Assembly (NCBI GenBank): GCA_028873695.1
Contig: JAPPNU010000017.1
Span: 174,554 to 238,553 of the forward strand
Reading direction: 5' to 3'
Length of the DNA stretch: 64,000 nucleotides
DNA from: Gemmatimonadota bacterium
Lineage (GTDB): Bacteria; Latescibacterota; UBA2968; GCA-2709665
Shown here: one piece after another, positions 47,262 through 56,080 of the stretch
Position numbering within the stretch: the stretch's first letter is position 1
Layout of the letters: the number at the start of each line of letters is the position of its first letter
The notes under the pieces: generated by a model
The model's input: the letters and a program-made list of their open reading frames with translations, nothing else
The model's database searches: none
What the model was told of the DNA's origin: nothing
Translations under genes and position numbers: made by a program

Positions 47262-47291
47262 CAGCCCGTTGAAAATGCACATCCGGACTGC
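47262..47291 (+). repeat. Solo end of the CAGCCCGTTGAA element
   Basis: 26 of 30 bases match the left end of the element at 3714 (first 14 identical, then CATCCGG shared). It lies in the gap between the ATP-grasp gene and the ytfJ-like gene and forms the stop region of the latter. No matching right end is near, so it is a remnant. Confidence 0.5.
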
Positions 47292-47692
47292 TACGCGCTC
47301 ACGTCGTCATCGCCGGAATCCGCGTCGGCTTCCGCATCGGCTTTCTTCCGGTCTCGTTTCTCCTTCATGGCTTTCACTTTGGACAAGAGATCGGGCGCCA
47401 GGTCCAATAACCCCTTGATGGAGCCTTCCTTTTCCCGGATGGGAAGAATCTGGGCCTTTCCGTCTTGAATCACGACAAAGGCCAGGGGTTCCACGGATGC
47501 GCCGCCGCCGGTGCCGCTCCCGCTGCCGTCCGACTTGTCGCCACCGCCACCCGCGCCGAATCCGAACGAAATCCTGGAGACGGGCACCACGACAGTGCCT
47601 CCGATTTCGATCGGCTCCCCCACGACCGTCTCCGCCTTGACGATCTGCCGGAATTCCGTCATCACCGTCCTGATGAGATCCTCAACTGACAT
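47291..47692 (-). CDS. GerW/YtfJ family protein
   Basis: 133 residues. MSVEDLIRTVMTEFRQIVKAETVVGEPIEIGGTVVVPVSRISFGFGAGGG is followed by a Gly/Ser-rich loop, ASVEPLAFVVIQDGKAQILPI and an acidic tail, the full YtfJ (GerW) pattern. In Bacillus it is a sporulation protein needed for germination. Here it pairs with a DUF2953 gene, as ytfJ pairs with ytfI in Bacillus, in what otherwise looks like a diderm non-spore-former. The ATG at 47692 has an ideal GGAGG. Function outside Firmicutes unknown. Confidence 0.88.
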   Translation of the reverse strand: MSVEDLIRTVMTEFRQIVKAETVVGEPIEIGGTVVVPVSRISFGFGAGGGGDKSDGSGSGTGGGASVEPLAFVVIQDGKAQILPIREKEGSIKGLLDLAPDLLSKVKAMKEKRDRKKADAEADADSGDDDVSA

Positions 47693-47712
47693 AATACCTC
47701 CTTGAAGCCCTG

Positions 47713-48411
47713 TCAACCCGTCGCGCCGGCCCTGATAATGCCCTCATCCGGCGGATTCCGCTTGCGTCGTTCCGAAAACCACGCAAGCGCAACGTGCCAT
47801 CCGAGATAAACGGTCGCCAACAAAAGCCTGTGGGGATAAATCCGGATTTCCACCCGGGCTTCCCCGTCCAGACGCTGTGTCTTGAAATCGGGCGTCACGT
47901 CAACGCTTCCCGTTGCTCCGACCAGCGACGAGGCGGCCACGAAGTAACCGTAAATCCGGCCGGTCGTGGCCGGATCGGATGCGCCGAACGTCACCCTGCA
48001 TTTGATGCGTCGAAGACGGAAGCCGTTCAGGAGTCGCAATGCAGTCCGCCGCAGGGGCAACGACAACTCGCTTAAACGCCGTCCGGCCCGCACGAACCGT
48101 TCAACCCTTGCCGAAAATCCGTCCGAAACGTCCGCTTCCGCCTCGTCCTTCACGCGGGCGCCCCTCTTCTCCTTCCGGCCTTCTCCCCTTCTCAATGGCA
48201 CAGTCCAGACCGTCCACCAGCCCAGAAGCGCGCCAACACACCAACCGCCGCCGGTGAAGAACAGCCGGATACCCGCCAGACCGATCCACGTCCTCAATCG
48301 GATGTCCAGGGTCGGCCCCCGCTCTGAGCCGTTTTCGCCGTGTACCCGGAGACGCACGGGCGCAAGGATGATCAGGAAGCACAAAAACAACAAGAGAAGG
48401 AGGATATCCAT
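47713..48411 (-). CDS. DUF2953 membrane protein (YtfI-like)
   Basis: 232 residues: N-terminal transmembrane helix (2-18), a hydrophobic segment near 48-70, a charged Lys/Arg/Glu stretch, then a soluble domain ending VTFGASDPATTGRIYGYFVA, a typical DUF2953 motif. Twenty bases upstream of the ytfJ-like gene, with which it forms a two-gene unit. No enzymatic motif. Confidence 0.8.
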   Translation of the reverse strand: MDILLLLLFLCFLIILAPVRLRVHGENGSERGPTLDIRLRTWIGLAGIRLFFTGGGWCVGALLGWWTVWTVPLRRGEGRKEKRGARVKDEAEADVSDGFSARVERFVRAGRRLSELSLPLRRTALRLLNGFRLRRIKCRVTFGASDPATTGRIYGYFVAASSLVGATGSVDVTPDFKTQRLDGEARVEIRIYPHRLLLATVYLGWHVALAWFSERRKRNPPDEGIIRAGATG

Positions 48412-48524
48412 ATGACCAAATCCCTATGCCGCCGCCTCATTCCGGCAACTTACCTTCCCTCGAGCGTCGAACGGATTCACTGAAGTCGTATCTGCAAGAA
48501 TTGCTGTGCTCCAACGATCTCACC

Positions 48525-48740
48525 TCATAGATCATCGGGAGTCAATCCAGTACGTTTAGCAATACGGGACAACATACGAGGCCCTATTTCTTCCCGCAAA
48601 TGGAATGCGAATACGTAATTCGGCCACCCCGGCCGCGTCAGGATGTGATGAGAAGTACCAGACTGACGCCTTATCGTCCAACCAATCCGCAACAAGGCAG
48701 CCAAAACCTGGCGTGCTCTTGTTGAAGGCCATCGATTCAT
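48525..48740 (-). CDS. hicA: HicA-type mRNA interferase toxin
   Basis: 71 residues. The family double-stranded RNA-binding-like fold with the catalytic His in RRQSGTSHHILTRPG and a C-terminal LSRIAKRTGLTPDDL. Type II toxin cleaving mRNA. Overlaps the hicB stop by four bases. Confidence 0.85.
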   Translation of the reverse strand: MNRWPSTRARQVLAALLRIGWTIRRQSGTSHHILTRPGWPNYVFAFHLREEIGPRMLSRIAKRTGLTPDDL

Positions 48741-48937
48741 ACTGATCCTGCAAAGACATCACGGATTTCCGGTATTTCCTCGCCGTGTTCGATGCGATTG
48801 GCAAGAACCCGCAATGCCAATGCCTTCACTTTCAGAATGGCACCTTCTTTATCGTCTCCGTAAACGATCACACCGGGTAAATCAGGCACTTCTGCAATCC
48901 ATCTGCCATCTTCTTCCCGTTCAGTTTCTATTCTCAT
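48737..48937 (-). CDS. hicB: HicB-type antitoxin (short form)
   Basis: 66 residues with the RNase H-like partial HicB fold: EREEDGRWIAEVPDLPGVIVYGDDKEGAILKVKALALRVL. There is no C-terminal DNA-binding domain, so it likely only neutralises HicA. It precedes the toxin, the less common order. Its ATG lies inside the 3' end of the nucleotidyltransferase remnant. Confidence 0.82.
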   Translation of the reverse strand: MRIETEREEDGRWIAEVPDLPGVIVYGDDKEGAILKVKALALRVLANRIEHGEEIPEIRDVFAGSV

Positions 48938-49091
48938 AGATGACCCTTCCCTCCCGGAGTGCGGGTTTGATCACCAGTGCATGACTATCCTTGTAACGTT
49001 CCATCTGCGCCGGCGTGACGACGATTGCATCTACCGCAACGCCAATGTCCTGCCGAAAATATGCGCAATGGTTCAGGAAAATCAAACTATT
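48922..49091 (-). pseudogene. 3' remnant of a MNT-type nucleotidyltransferase
   Basis: A minus-strand frame of 56 codons without start codon, bounded by TAA at 49092-49094, reads VAVDAIVVTPAQMERYKD and VIKPALREGRVIYENRN before TGA. This matches the C-terminal third of MNT-domain nucleotidyltransferases, the antitoxins of HEPN/MNT modules. The metal-binding N-terminal half (GSxxxG, DxD) is gone. Upstream DNA shows no continuation. Confidence 0.65.
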
Positions 49092-49209
49092 TTATGTTGA
49101 TCGGCGCGTCTCATCCGATATATTAAAGGTGCGGTGCCGACTGGCGAGCGCGAGGCAACCGAGTTTCCGGCCTCAGCCGAATCGGCGTCCATTTTACAGG
49201 AGCGCACCT

Positions 49210-51066
49210 GTGCAGAAAGAACCGATGGATCTGTTGGAAAAGATCAGGGTCTGGGTCGCCGCGGGGGAACTGTCCGAAACCGCCGGGGAGCAAATCGCGC
49301 TCTGGCTTACCGACCCCCGTTTTGCCGCGTCGAAGGAGGAAACCAGAAGCCTGATCCTCGCCGGAGACCTGAACGAACTGGAAGACGCCTATCGCGCGAG
49401 GATTGAATTCGGCACCGGCGGCATCCGCGGCCCGATGGGGCCGGGCCCGAACCGCATCAACCTGCGTACCGTCGGCGAGGCCGCGCAGGGCGTCTCCCGG
49501 TACGTCCTGAAATCCGGCGCCGATGCGCCGCGCCGCGGGGTGGTCATCGCGTACGACACACGGATCAACTCACAATGCTTCGCCAACGAGGTAGCCGCTG
49601 TTTTTGCCGGCAACGGTATCCGCGCCAGTATCTTCGAAAGCTGCCGGTCCTCTCCTCAACTTTCCTATTCGGTCAGGTCGACCGGCGCGGTGGCCGGCGT
49701 GGTCATCAGCGCCAGCCACAACCCCCCAGGCGACAATGGGGTCAAGGTGTACTGGTCCGACGGAGGTCAGGTGGTACCCCCGCACGACGGAAATATCATC
49801 GCCGAGGTCAACTCGGTATCCGCGATCAAAAGGCTCGATTTCAATCTGGCTGTTGAAGCGGGCCTCATCCGAATGCTGGATCGCGCCGTCGATACCCGCT
49901 ACCATCGTGAACTGGCCGGACTCACCCTCAGGCCCGAACGCCAGGTTCGGGTGATCTACAGCCCACTGCACGGCGTGGGTCTGACGTCAGTAATGCCGGC
50001 GCTGGAAAGCCTCGGTTATGGGGATTTGCGCGTCGTCCCCTCGCAGGCGAATCCGGACGGCAATTTTCCCACGGTCCCCGACGGCGTTGCCAACCCCGAA
50101 GATCCGCGCGTGCTGGCCGCGGCTGTCCGGGAAGCCGCCGAGACCGACGCCGATCTGGTCATCGCCAGCGACCCGGATGCGGACCGGCTTGGCTGCGCCG
50201 TTCCGGATTCCGGAGCCGGGTGGAACGCACCGCTCGAGGATCTTGCGCTCAACGGCAATCAGATCGGCGCCGTGCTGTGCCACTACATCCTTGACCAGAA
50301 AAAAAGCCGCCGGGAGCTGCCCGACGACGGCATAGTCGCCAAAACGATCGTCACGACCGACCTTACGGCCATCATCGCGCGCGCATTTGGCGCCACGGTC
50401 GTGGACGACCTGCTGGTCGGCTTCAAATACATCGGCAGCCTGATCGCCGACCTTCCGGCGGGCGCGGAATTCCTGTTCGGCGCCGAAGAGAGCCACGGCT
50501 ATCTGGCGGGAACGTTCACACGAGACAAGGACGCCGCGGTTGCGGCTGTCCTACTGTGCGAATGCGCCGCAACCCTCAAGGCCCGCGGCCGCACGCTAAG
50601 GGACTACCTGGACGAGATTTATACGGAATACGGTTACTTCCGTGAAATCCAGCGGTCCGTACTCAGATCCGGAGCACAGGGCAGGCGGGATACCGTTCAC
50701 ATTATGGAATCCCTGCGTTCTCACCCGCCTCGTCAGATCGGCGGATGCGACGTCGTGGAGATCATCGACAGAAGGACCGGGCAGGCGATGAATCCACGCA
50801 CGGGGTCCGTCCGAACGATCGAGGGCCTGAAGGGCGACGTCATCGCCTTCACGTTCACCTCTGCCGGCCATACCCGGGTCACCGCCAGGCCATCGGGTAC
50901 CGAACCCAAAATCAAATACTACGTCTCCGCCGCATCGGTGGACCATCCCCGTCTTTGCGGATCCTGCCTGGAGGAGACAAAAAACGCAATCGACGGTCTG
51001 GCGTTGCGAATTCTTTCAGGTATCGTGGACGAGGCTGAGTCACGCCTCGACACGGGAGACCCCTGA
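49210..51066 (+). CDS. Phosphoglucomutase/phosphomannomutase family phosphohexomutase
   Basis: 618 residues of the alpha-D-phosphohexomutase superfamily (PgcA-like), converting hexose 6- and 1-phosphates. Catalytic Ser loop SASHNPPGDNGVKVYW; metal loop DPDADRLG; sugar loop GAEESHGYL; phosphate loop RPSGTEPKIKYY. Start assigned to GTG at 49210: AGGAG lies seven bases upstream; ATG at 49225 lacks a ribosome site. The frame extends further upstream but reads random. Single-gene unit after the toxin-antitoxin locus. Confidence 0.9.
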   Translation: MQKEPMDLLEKIRVWVAAGELSETAGEQIALWLTDPRFAASKEETRSLILAGDLNELEDAYRARIEFGTGGIRGPMGPGPNRINLRTVGEAAQGVSRYVLKSGADAPRRGVVIAYDTRINSQCFANEVAAVFAGNGIRASIFESCRSSPQLSYSVRSTGAVAGVVISASHNPPGDNGVKVYWSDGGQVVPPHDGNIIAEVNSVSAIKRLDFNLAVEAGLIRMLDRAVDTRYHRELAGLTLRPERQVRVIYSPLHGVGLTSVMPALESLGYGDLRVVPSQANPDGNFPTVPDGVANPEDPRVLAAAVREAAETDADLVIASDPDADRLGCAVPDSGAGWNAPLEDLALNGNQIGAVLCHYILDQKKSRRELPDDGIVAKTIVTTDLTAIIARAFGATVVDDLLVGFKYIGSLIADLPAGAEFLFGAEESHGYLAGTFTRDKDAAVAAVLLCECAATLKARGRTLRDYLDEIYTEYGYFREIQRSVLRSGAQGRRDTVHIMESLRSHPPRQIGGCDVVEIIDRRTGQAMNPRTGSVRTIEGLKGDVIAFTFTSAGHTRVTARPSGTEPKIKYYVSAASVDHPRLCGSCLEETKNAIDGLALRILSGIVDEAESRLDTGDP

Positions 51067-51098
51067 AACGCCAATTGCCCGTCGACGCGGCCTCGTAT

Positions 51099-52163
51099 CT
51101 AGAAGATATCGCTCCACCAGTAGAATGGGCCTTCGCACTTCGGCAGAGATGCCATCCATCCCGATTCTGATGCATCCGTTTCGGCCGCCCCCTGGCCGTA
51201 CAGCGCGCGCCAGAACGCCCCCTCGTCCTCGGGCGGGCCGTCGCGCGGTTCCCCGTTCAGCTTTTCCCTGATCGTTCGCCAGTTGATCCCCTTCAACATC
51301 ATTTCATCATGGCAGCCCCACGATGCATCGGAGCCACAGACCGCTTCAAGCGCGCTTACCAGGCCGTGTCCGGCGGGAAGGCTGCCCTCGATCCGTTCCA
51401 ATCCGTACCGGCGGGCGCACCCGAAGATAAACTGCGCCATACCGGTGAGCGCGCCGTCACCCGATGTCTCGGCGCATCCCTCCTTCACCCAGATCCCGTC
51501 GGCAGAGGCGTCGAACGTCGCATAGCCGAGCAGTTCAGAATCCACCGCAACGCCCCACTCAGGAAAGACCCCCCGTATTCTCGAGGGACCGGCACGCCAG
51601 TAGTCCCGGGGCCTTGTCTCAGGGCCGGTCAGGCATCCGGTACAACGCTCGTAAATCGCCATTACGGCATCCAGGTCCCGGTCGACGTCCAGAGCCGTGA
51701 CGTGTGTGGATGGCCGCGCTCCGGCCTCAGACTCCAGTTCGATAACAAACGTCGGCAGCGGGATGGGCGTCCAGCCCAGCGCCCGGTAGAACGGCGTCCC
51801 GATAATCGTGAAGAGGAGCCCGACGTCGTACCCCGCCTCCAGCATATAGGCCTCGGCATTCCGCATCAGCGCGCGCGCATATCCCCTGCCCCGGTGATCG
51901 GGATGAGTCAGCACGCTGCCGATGCCTCCGGCGCGAAGCACGGAACCGCGCACCCGAATTGCCCGGTCCCATACCCGCAGGTGCGCCACGATTCGCCCAT
52001 CAGCCAGGAGAACCCGCGACTGATCCATCCGATAGCCCGGATCGTCCCGCACGTATGTACGGTAGCGTTCAAGCGCTCCCGCCCCCTCGTCCGGTCGGAA
52101 TACCATCCGCTGGAGCTCAAACGTCTCCTCGATTTCGTCCTCCCGGACGGCACGAATATCCAT
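51099..52163 (-). CDS. GNAT-family N-acetyltransferase (Eis-like)
   Basis: 354 residues. N-terminal GNAT fold with acetyl-CoA motif A: VLTHPDHRGRGYARALM (R-x2-G-x-G/A). A second GNAT-like half (about 190-300) resembles the two-domain Eis/aminoglycoside acetyltransferase-like layout, but the C-terminal sterol-carrier-like domain is not obvious. ATG at 52163 with GGAGA five bases upstream. Substrate unknown. Confidence 0.75.
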   Translation of the reverse strand: MDIRAVREDEIEETFELQRMVFRPDEGAGALERYRTYVRDDPGYRMDQSRVLLADGRIVAHLRVWDRAIRVRGSVLRAGGIGSVLTHPDHRGRGYARALMRNAEAYMLEAGYDVGLLFTIIGTPFYRALGWTPIPLPTFVIELESEAGARPSTHVTALDVDRDLDAVMAIYERCTGCLTGPETRPRDYWRAGPSRIRGVFPEWGVAVDSELLGYATFDASADGIWVKEGCAETSGDGALTGMAQFIFGCARRYGLERIEGSLPAGHGLVSALEAVCGSDASWGCHDEMMLKGINWRTIREKLNGEPRDGPPEDEGAFWRALYGQGAAETDASESGWMASLPKCEGPFYWWSDIF

Positions 52164-52228
52164 CAACTCTCCAAAGCCTGATCACGCACCGAAGCGATGC
52201 AGCTGACGCGACATGCATTTTTGGTTCC

Positions 52229-53002
52229 CTACGCGGGCGCGAGCCAGCCGCCGTCCACCGGCAACGCCACTCCGGTGATCCACTCCGCGTCCGATGACGC
52301 AAGGAAGACGCATGCCCTGCCGATATCCCGGGGCAAACCGAATCGCGGAAGCGGCGTCCGTTCGAGCGCATCCCGGATCTGTTCCTCGGTCAGATAGTCC
52401 TGAATGGCGGTTTCTATATACCCCGGGCAGACTGCATTCACCGTAACCCCGTCAGGCGCCACCTCCATCGCCAGGTCCCGCGTGAGATTGACCACGCCTG
52501 CCTTGGCGGGCGCATAGGCGGGCCCCCCGCCGCCGCCGAAGGAATGCACCGACGCGATATTGATGATTCTCCCGACCGGAGATCGTTTGAGATGAGGAAT
52601 TGAGGCTTTCGACGCGACGAATACGCCCTGGATGTTGACGCCCGTCACCCTGTCCCACGCCTCCAGCGACAGCGTCTGGCTGTCTCCGGGTATGTGTATA
52701 CCTGCGTTATTCACAAGAATATCCAGGCCGCCGTACGCGTCCACCGTCCGCTGCACCAGTGCCTCGACTGCGGCGTGATCGCCCACGTCGGTTTGGACAA
52801 ACATCCCTTCACCACCGAGGCTTTGCACCTCCTCAAGGGTGGGTGTCCGGACCTCCTGCTCGTGGTACTTGCCCTGCTTCGGCGCCTCCCGGACGTCGGC
52901 TACGACAACCGTCGCCCCCTCTTTGGCGAATTCCAGGGCAACGCCGCGGCCGATACCCGAACTCCCGCCAGTGACGATGACCACCCGTTCTTTCAGCACC
53001 AT
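52229..53002 (-). CDS. Short-chain dehydrogenase/reductase
   Basis: 257 residues, classical SDR. NAD(P)-binding TGGSSGIGRG; NNAG motif in ILVNNAGIH; catalytic Ser in INIASVHS and Tyr-x3-Lys in YAPAKAG (a Gly-rich insert GGGGGPA precedes the Tyr); PGYIETA and a C-terminal VDGGWLAPA. Oxidises or reduces a hydroxyl/keto substrate that cannot be told. Confidence 0.9.
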   Translation of the reverse strand: MVLKERVVIVTGGSSGIGRGVALEFAKEGATVVVADVREAPKQGKYHEQEVRTPTLEEVQSLGGEGMFVQTDVGDHAAVEALVQRTVDAYGGLDILVNNAGIHIPGDSQTLSLEAWDRVTGVNIQGVFVASKASIPHLKRSPVGRIINIASVHSFGGGGGPAYAPAKAGVVNLTRDLAMEVAPDGVTVNAVCPGYIETAIQDYLTEEQIRDALERTPLPRFGLPRDIGRACVFLASSDAEWITGVALPVDGGWLAPA

Positions 53003-53118
53003 CTGGGCCCTCCATTTCTATCAATACGACTGGGTCGGAACAAAAGGATGTACGCAATGGTCCCCCGCAGCGACCCCTATCAACGAATCCTCGCGTTAGA
53101 TTCTCCATTGTCCCGGTG

Positions 53119-54621
53119 TCAACCCGAAACCCAGATCGGGCTTGCCCACGCCCACTGGTTGTTCTCCTGCGCCACCCGGACGTAATAGAAGTCGGTCTCG
53201 CGCTCCGGTCCGGCGTCTTCGAATGACAGCGTCGCCTTCAGCCGGGACTCGGGTACGGCCCGGTGCACGAGCATCGCCTCGGAACGCCATCCCCGGATAA
53301 ACTCGCTCCTGGAGCCTGCCAGAAGATCCGATAACAGGTAGCGATATGTCGCACCGTTGCACCTGAAGTCCAGAGCGGCGGTGCGCGGGGCATCCAGTTC
53401 CAGGACCAGCGCGTTCGTCCCCCGCAGGTAAGGGTGCGCATTACCCCGGGTATGGGAAAACCAGGCCACCTGCCGGTCATCCAGCGCCACGATCCCGTGA
53501 ACAGGCTCCTCGCCGGTTTCCGTAATCGCTCCGTCGGCCGAGGGCGCGAGAATGGGGTCGCCGGTGAAACAGGGTTCCACGGAAAGCAGCCGGCCATCCG
53601 ACAGGCGCGCACTCGCGTCCCACCGCACCCACTCGTCCTTGTCGCCCCATCCCCATTCCACCCGCACCTTCGCACGGACCGGCCCGGGCGGCTCCGCAGC
53701 GGGCGCCGGCCCGAATACCCGTTTCAGGGGGCGGTTGTTCCTGATCACCTCTATCCGGTCCAGTGCGTCGGCTCCATTGACGGACACTGTGATCTCGCGG
53801 GCGCCGGTATTACTGGTTTCCTCACCCATGCTCGCGTCGTTAATGGCAAACCGCAACCCGATGCGATCGCCGGTCACCGCATAACACCGCCTGGCCCGAA
53901 TCGCGTCCCAGATCGCCTGCCGGGTGAGTTCCGGCGCATACACGCCCGTTCTTCCCTCGCCGTAGTGCCCCGGATATCCCCCATGATGATCCGTGCCGCC
54001 CAGGAACCCGAACCGGTGACCGAGCGCAAGTCCGTGCGCCACGGTACCCCGATGTTGTCTGGGGCCCATGGTATGGTACATCGGGTACGGGCCGCCGTCC
54101 CGTTCGGACCCGCCGTGACCGGAGAAAATCTCGACGGCAGGCGACCGTCGTGGGTTGAAATGCGACCAGTTTATTCCCCTGAAGCCCGCACCATAGCCGA
54201 TATGGTGGGGGTGGATCATGACGTCCTGCCCTTCGAACGCCTCGTCCAGCTCCTCCAGGCTGTCGCGCTCGACGATTTCGCCCCCATCGTCCAGGTAGTA
54301 GACGTTGTGGTCGCCGAAAGCGCAGGAGTGCCACTCGTAACCCAGAAAGGACACAAACCGCCCGGGCCGGTTATGCCGGCGAACCGTTTCCCGCACGTGC
54401 GGCCAGTCCCGCCTCAGCCTGTCGAAACCCTCGCGATGATAATCGATAACGAAGCCGTGGCGTTCCCGGTCGACCGGCATGTCGTGCCAGGTTGCGTGCC
54501 CCACCACCGAACAGAAATCCAGATGCTCGTTCGCCAGCCTGAATGCCCGCTCAAGACTGCCGTAGCCGTAGCTGATCGCACAGTGCGTGTGCAGGTCTCC
54601 CCAGTACAGCGAATCTTCCAT
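53119..54621 (-). CDS. PHP-domain metallohydrolase (CehA/McbA-like)
   Basis: 500 residues. N-terminal PHP-type metal site: WGDLHTHCAISYGYG (HxH), VGHATWHD, VMIHPHHIGYG and FLGGTDHHGG. The C-terminal half is a beta-rich domain with no motif. It belongs to the CehA/McbA and DUF3604 group of phosphoesterase-like metallohydrolases found in marine oligotrophs. No signal peptide. It is flanked by an SDR and an aminotransferase on the same strand, suggesting a small catabolic unit. Confidence 0.8.
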   Translation of the reverse strand: MEDSLYWGDLHTHCAISYGYGSLERAFRLANEHLDFCSVVGHATWHDMPVDRERHGFVIDYHREGFDRLRRDWPHVRETVRRHNRPGRFVSFLGYEWHSCAFGDHNVYYLDDGGEIVERDSLEELDEAFEGQDVMIHPHHIGYGAGFRGINWSHFNPRRSPAVEIFSGHGGSERDGGPYPMYHTMGPRQHRGTVAHGLALGHRFGFLGGTDHHGGYPGHYGEGRTGVYAPELTRQAIWDAIRARRCYAVTGDRIGLRFAINDASMGEETSNTGAREITVSVNGADALDRIEVIRNNRPLKRVFGPAPAAEPPGPVRAKVRVEWGWGDKDEWVRWDASARLSDGRLLSVEPCFTGDPILAPSADGAITETGEEPVHGIVALDDRQVAWFSHTRGNAHPYLRGTNALVLELDAPRTAALDFRCNGATYRYLLSDLLAGSRSEFIRGWRSEAMLVHRAVPESRLKATLSFEDAGPERETDFYYVRVAQENNQWAWASPIWVSG

Positions 54622-54681
54622 CTCTCACCCGCCCATGCGGTCTCGCCGTGCGACGACCGCTGGAAATTACAGGACTGCCGC

Positions 54682-55881
54682 TCAGGACGACCGGAGCACG
54701 GCTGCGATCGACTCACAGAGATAGTCGACGTTTGCCTCGGTGATTCCTGCGACGTTTATGCGCCCTGACCCCACCATATAGATTGCATATTTCTCCCTCA
54801 GGGCGTCTACCTGTTCGCCTGTCAACCCCGAAAAGGAGAACATCCCCCTCTGCCTGGCGATGAAGGAAAAATCGCGGCGAACGCCCTTCCTCTCCAGGGT
54901 ATCCACAAACAGCGCCCTCATGCTATTGATCCGGTTCCTCATCTCGGCCACCTCGTCCTCCCATTGCAGGCGAAGTCCGGAATCGTTCAGCACCTCCGTT
55001 ACGATTTCCGCACCGTGGGCCGGCGGATTCGAGTAGTTGGCCCGGATACAGATCATCACCTGGCTCATCAGCGCATGGGCCGCCTCGGTAGAGGATCCAA
55101 CGAGCGTAAGCGCGCCGACACGCTCGTTATACAGTCCGAAATTCTTCGAAAACGAACTGGACACCATCAACTCGGCGCCCGATCGACAAAGCGCCATCAG
55201 TCCCCGTCTGTCCTGCTCGAGCCCGTCCCCCAGACCGTGGTAGGCAAAATCCACAAGAGGGATCCAACCGCGCCTGCCCGCCACGTCCGCGATTTCCTCC
55301 CATTGTTCGGGCGTGAGATCGATCCCGGTGGGGTTGTGACAACAGCCGTGCAACAAAACGGCATCCCCCTGGGGTACGGTTTTCAAGGCGTCGCGCATAG
55401 CCGCGAAATCAAGATCGTTCGTTTCCTTCTCGAAATAAGGATACGTTTCAACGGCCACCCCGGCGTGTCCGTAGATATTGGGGTGGTTCGCCCAGGTCGG
55501 ATCGCTCAGCCAGATTTTCGCCTGCGGATACAGCTTGTGGATGAAATCGCCTGCAACCCGCAGCCCGCCGGTCCCCCCGGGCGCGTGAACCGTCGCAGCC
55601 AGTTGTCCCGTGACGATTTCGTGCTCCGGGCCGAACAACAGGGCCTGTACTGCCGCCGCATATTCGGGCGCGCCCGAAATCAACAGATAATCCTTCGTGG
55701 TCTGGCGTTCGAGGATCCGGGCCTCCGCACGCTGTACCGAGTTGAAAACGGGCGTGTTGCCGTCGCCGTCCTTGTAGACGCCCACGCCGAGGTTGACTCG
55801 ATCGGGATTCGTATCCTGTTTGTATGCCGCCGTCAACCCCAGAATCGGGTCCGCGGGCGCCATCTGCAGCGTTTCGAACAT
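54682..55881 (-). CDS. Aspartate/aromatic-amino-acid aminotransferase
   Basis: 399 residues, fold type I PLP enzyme of subgroup I-alpha (AspC/TyrB). N-terminal MAPADPILGLTAAYKQD; NLGVGVYKDG; HGCCHNPTGIDL; PLP lysine in SSSFSKNFGLYNERVGAL; C-terminal RINVAGI with the carboxylate-binding Arg. Start ATG at 55881 follows AAAGAG; the frame is open for another 303 bases upstream with no family similarity. Confidence 0.93.
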   Translation of the reverse strand: MFETLQMAPADPILGLTAAYKQDTNPDRVNLGVGVYKDGDGNTPVFNSVQRAEARILERQTTKDYLLISGAPEYAAAVQALLFGPEHEIVTGQLAATVHAPGGTGGLRVAGDFIHKLYPQAKIWLSDPTWANHPNIYGHAGVAVETYPYFEKETNDLDFAAMRDALKTVPQGDAVLLHGCCHNPTGIDLTPEQWEEIADVAGRRGWIPLVDFAYHGLGDGLEQDRRGLMALCRSGAELMVSSSFSKNFGLYNERVGALTLVGSSTEAAHALMSQVMICIRANYSNPPAHGAEIVTEVLNDSGLRLQWEDEVAEMRNRINSMRALFVDTLERKGVRRDFSFIARQRGMFSFSGLTGEQVDALREKYAIYMVGSGRINVAGITEANVDYLCESIAAVLRSS

Positions 55882-56080
55882 CTCTTTTCCTTTCCGGAAT
55901 TTGGCAGTGTATAGCGGGAAAATCCAGGTTGGGCTGCGTGATGGAGGACGATTAACTGCGGTCTGCAACACAGTCGAACGTACCCTGCCTGAAGTCGGGG
56001 CGGACCCGCATCGATTCTTCAACCGCACTGCGAGCGACCCCCGAAGATCGGGGTTCCGCCAATTCGCGCCCTTCGAGTCC

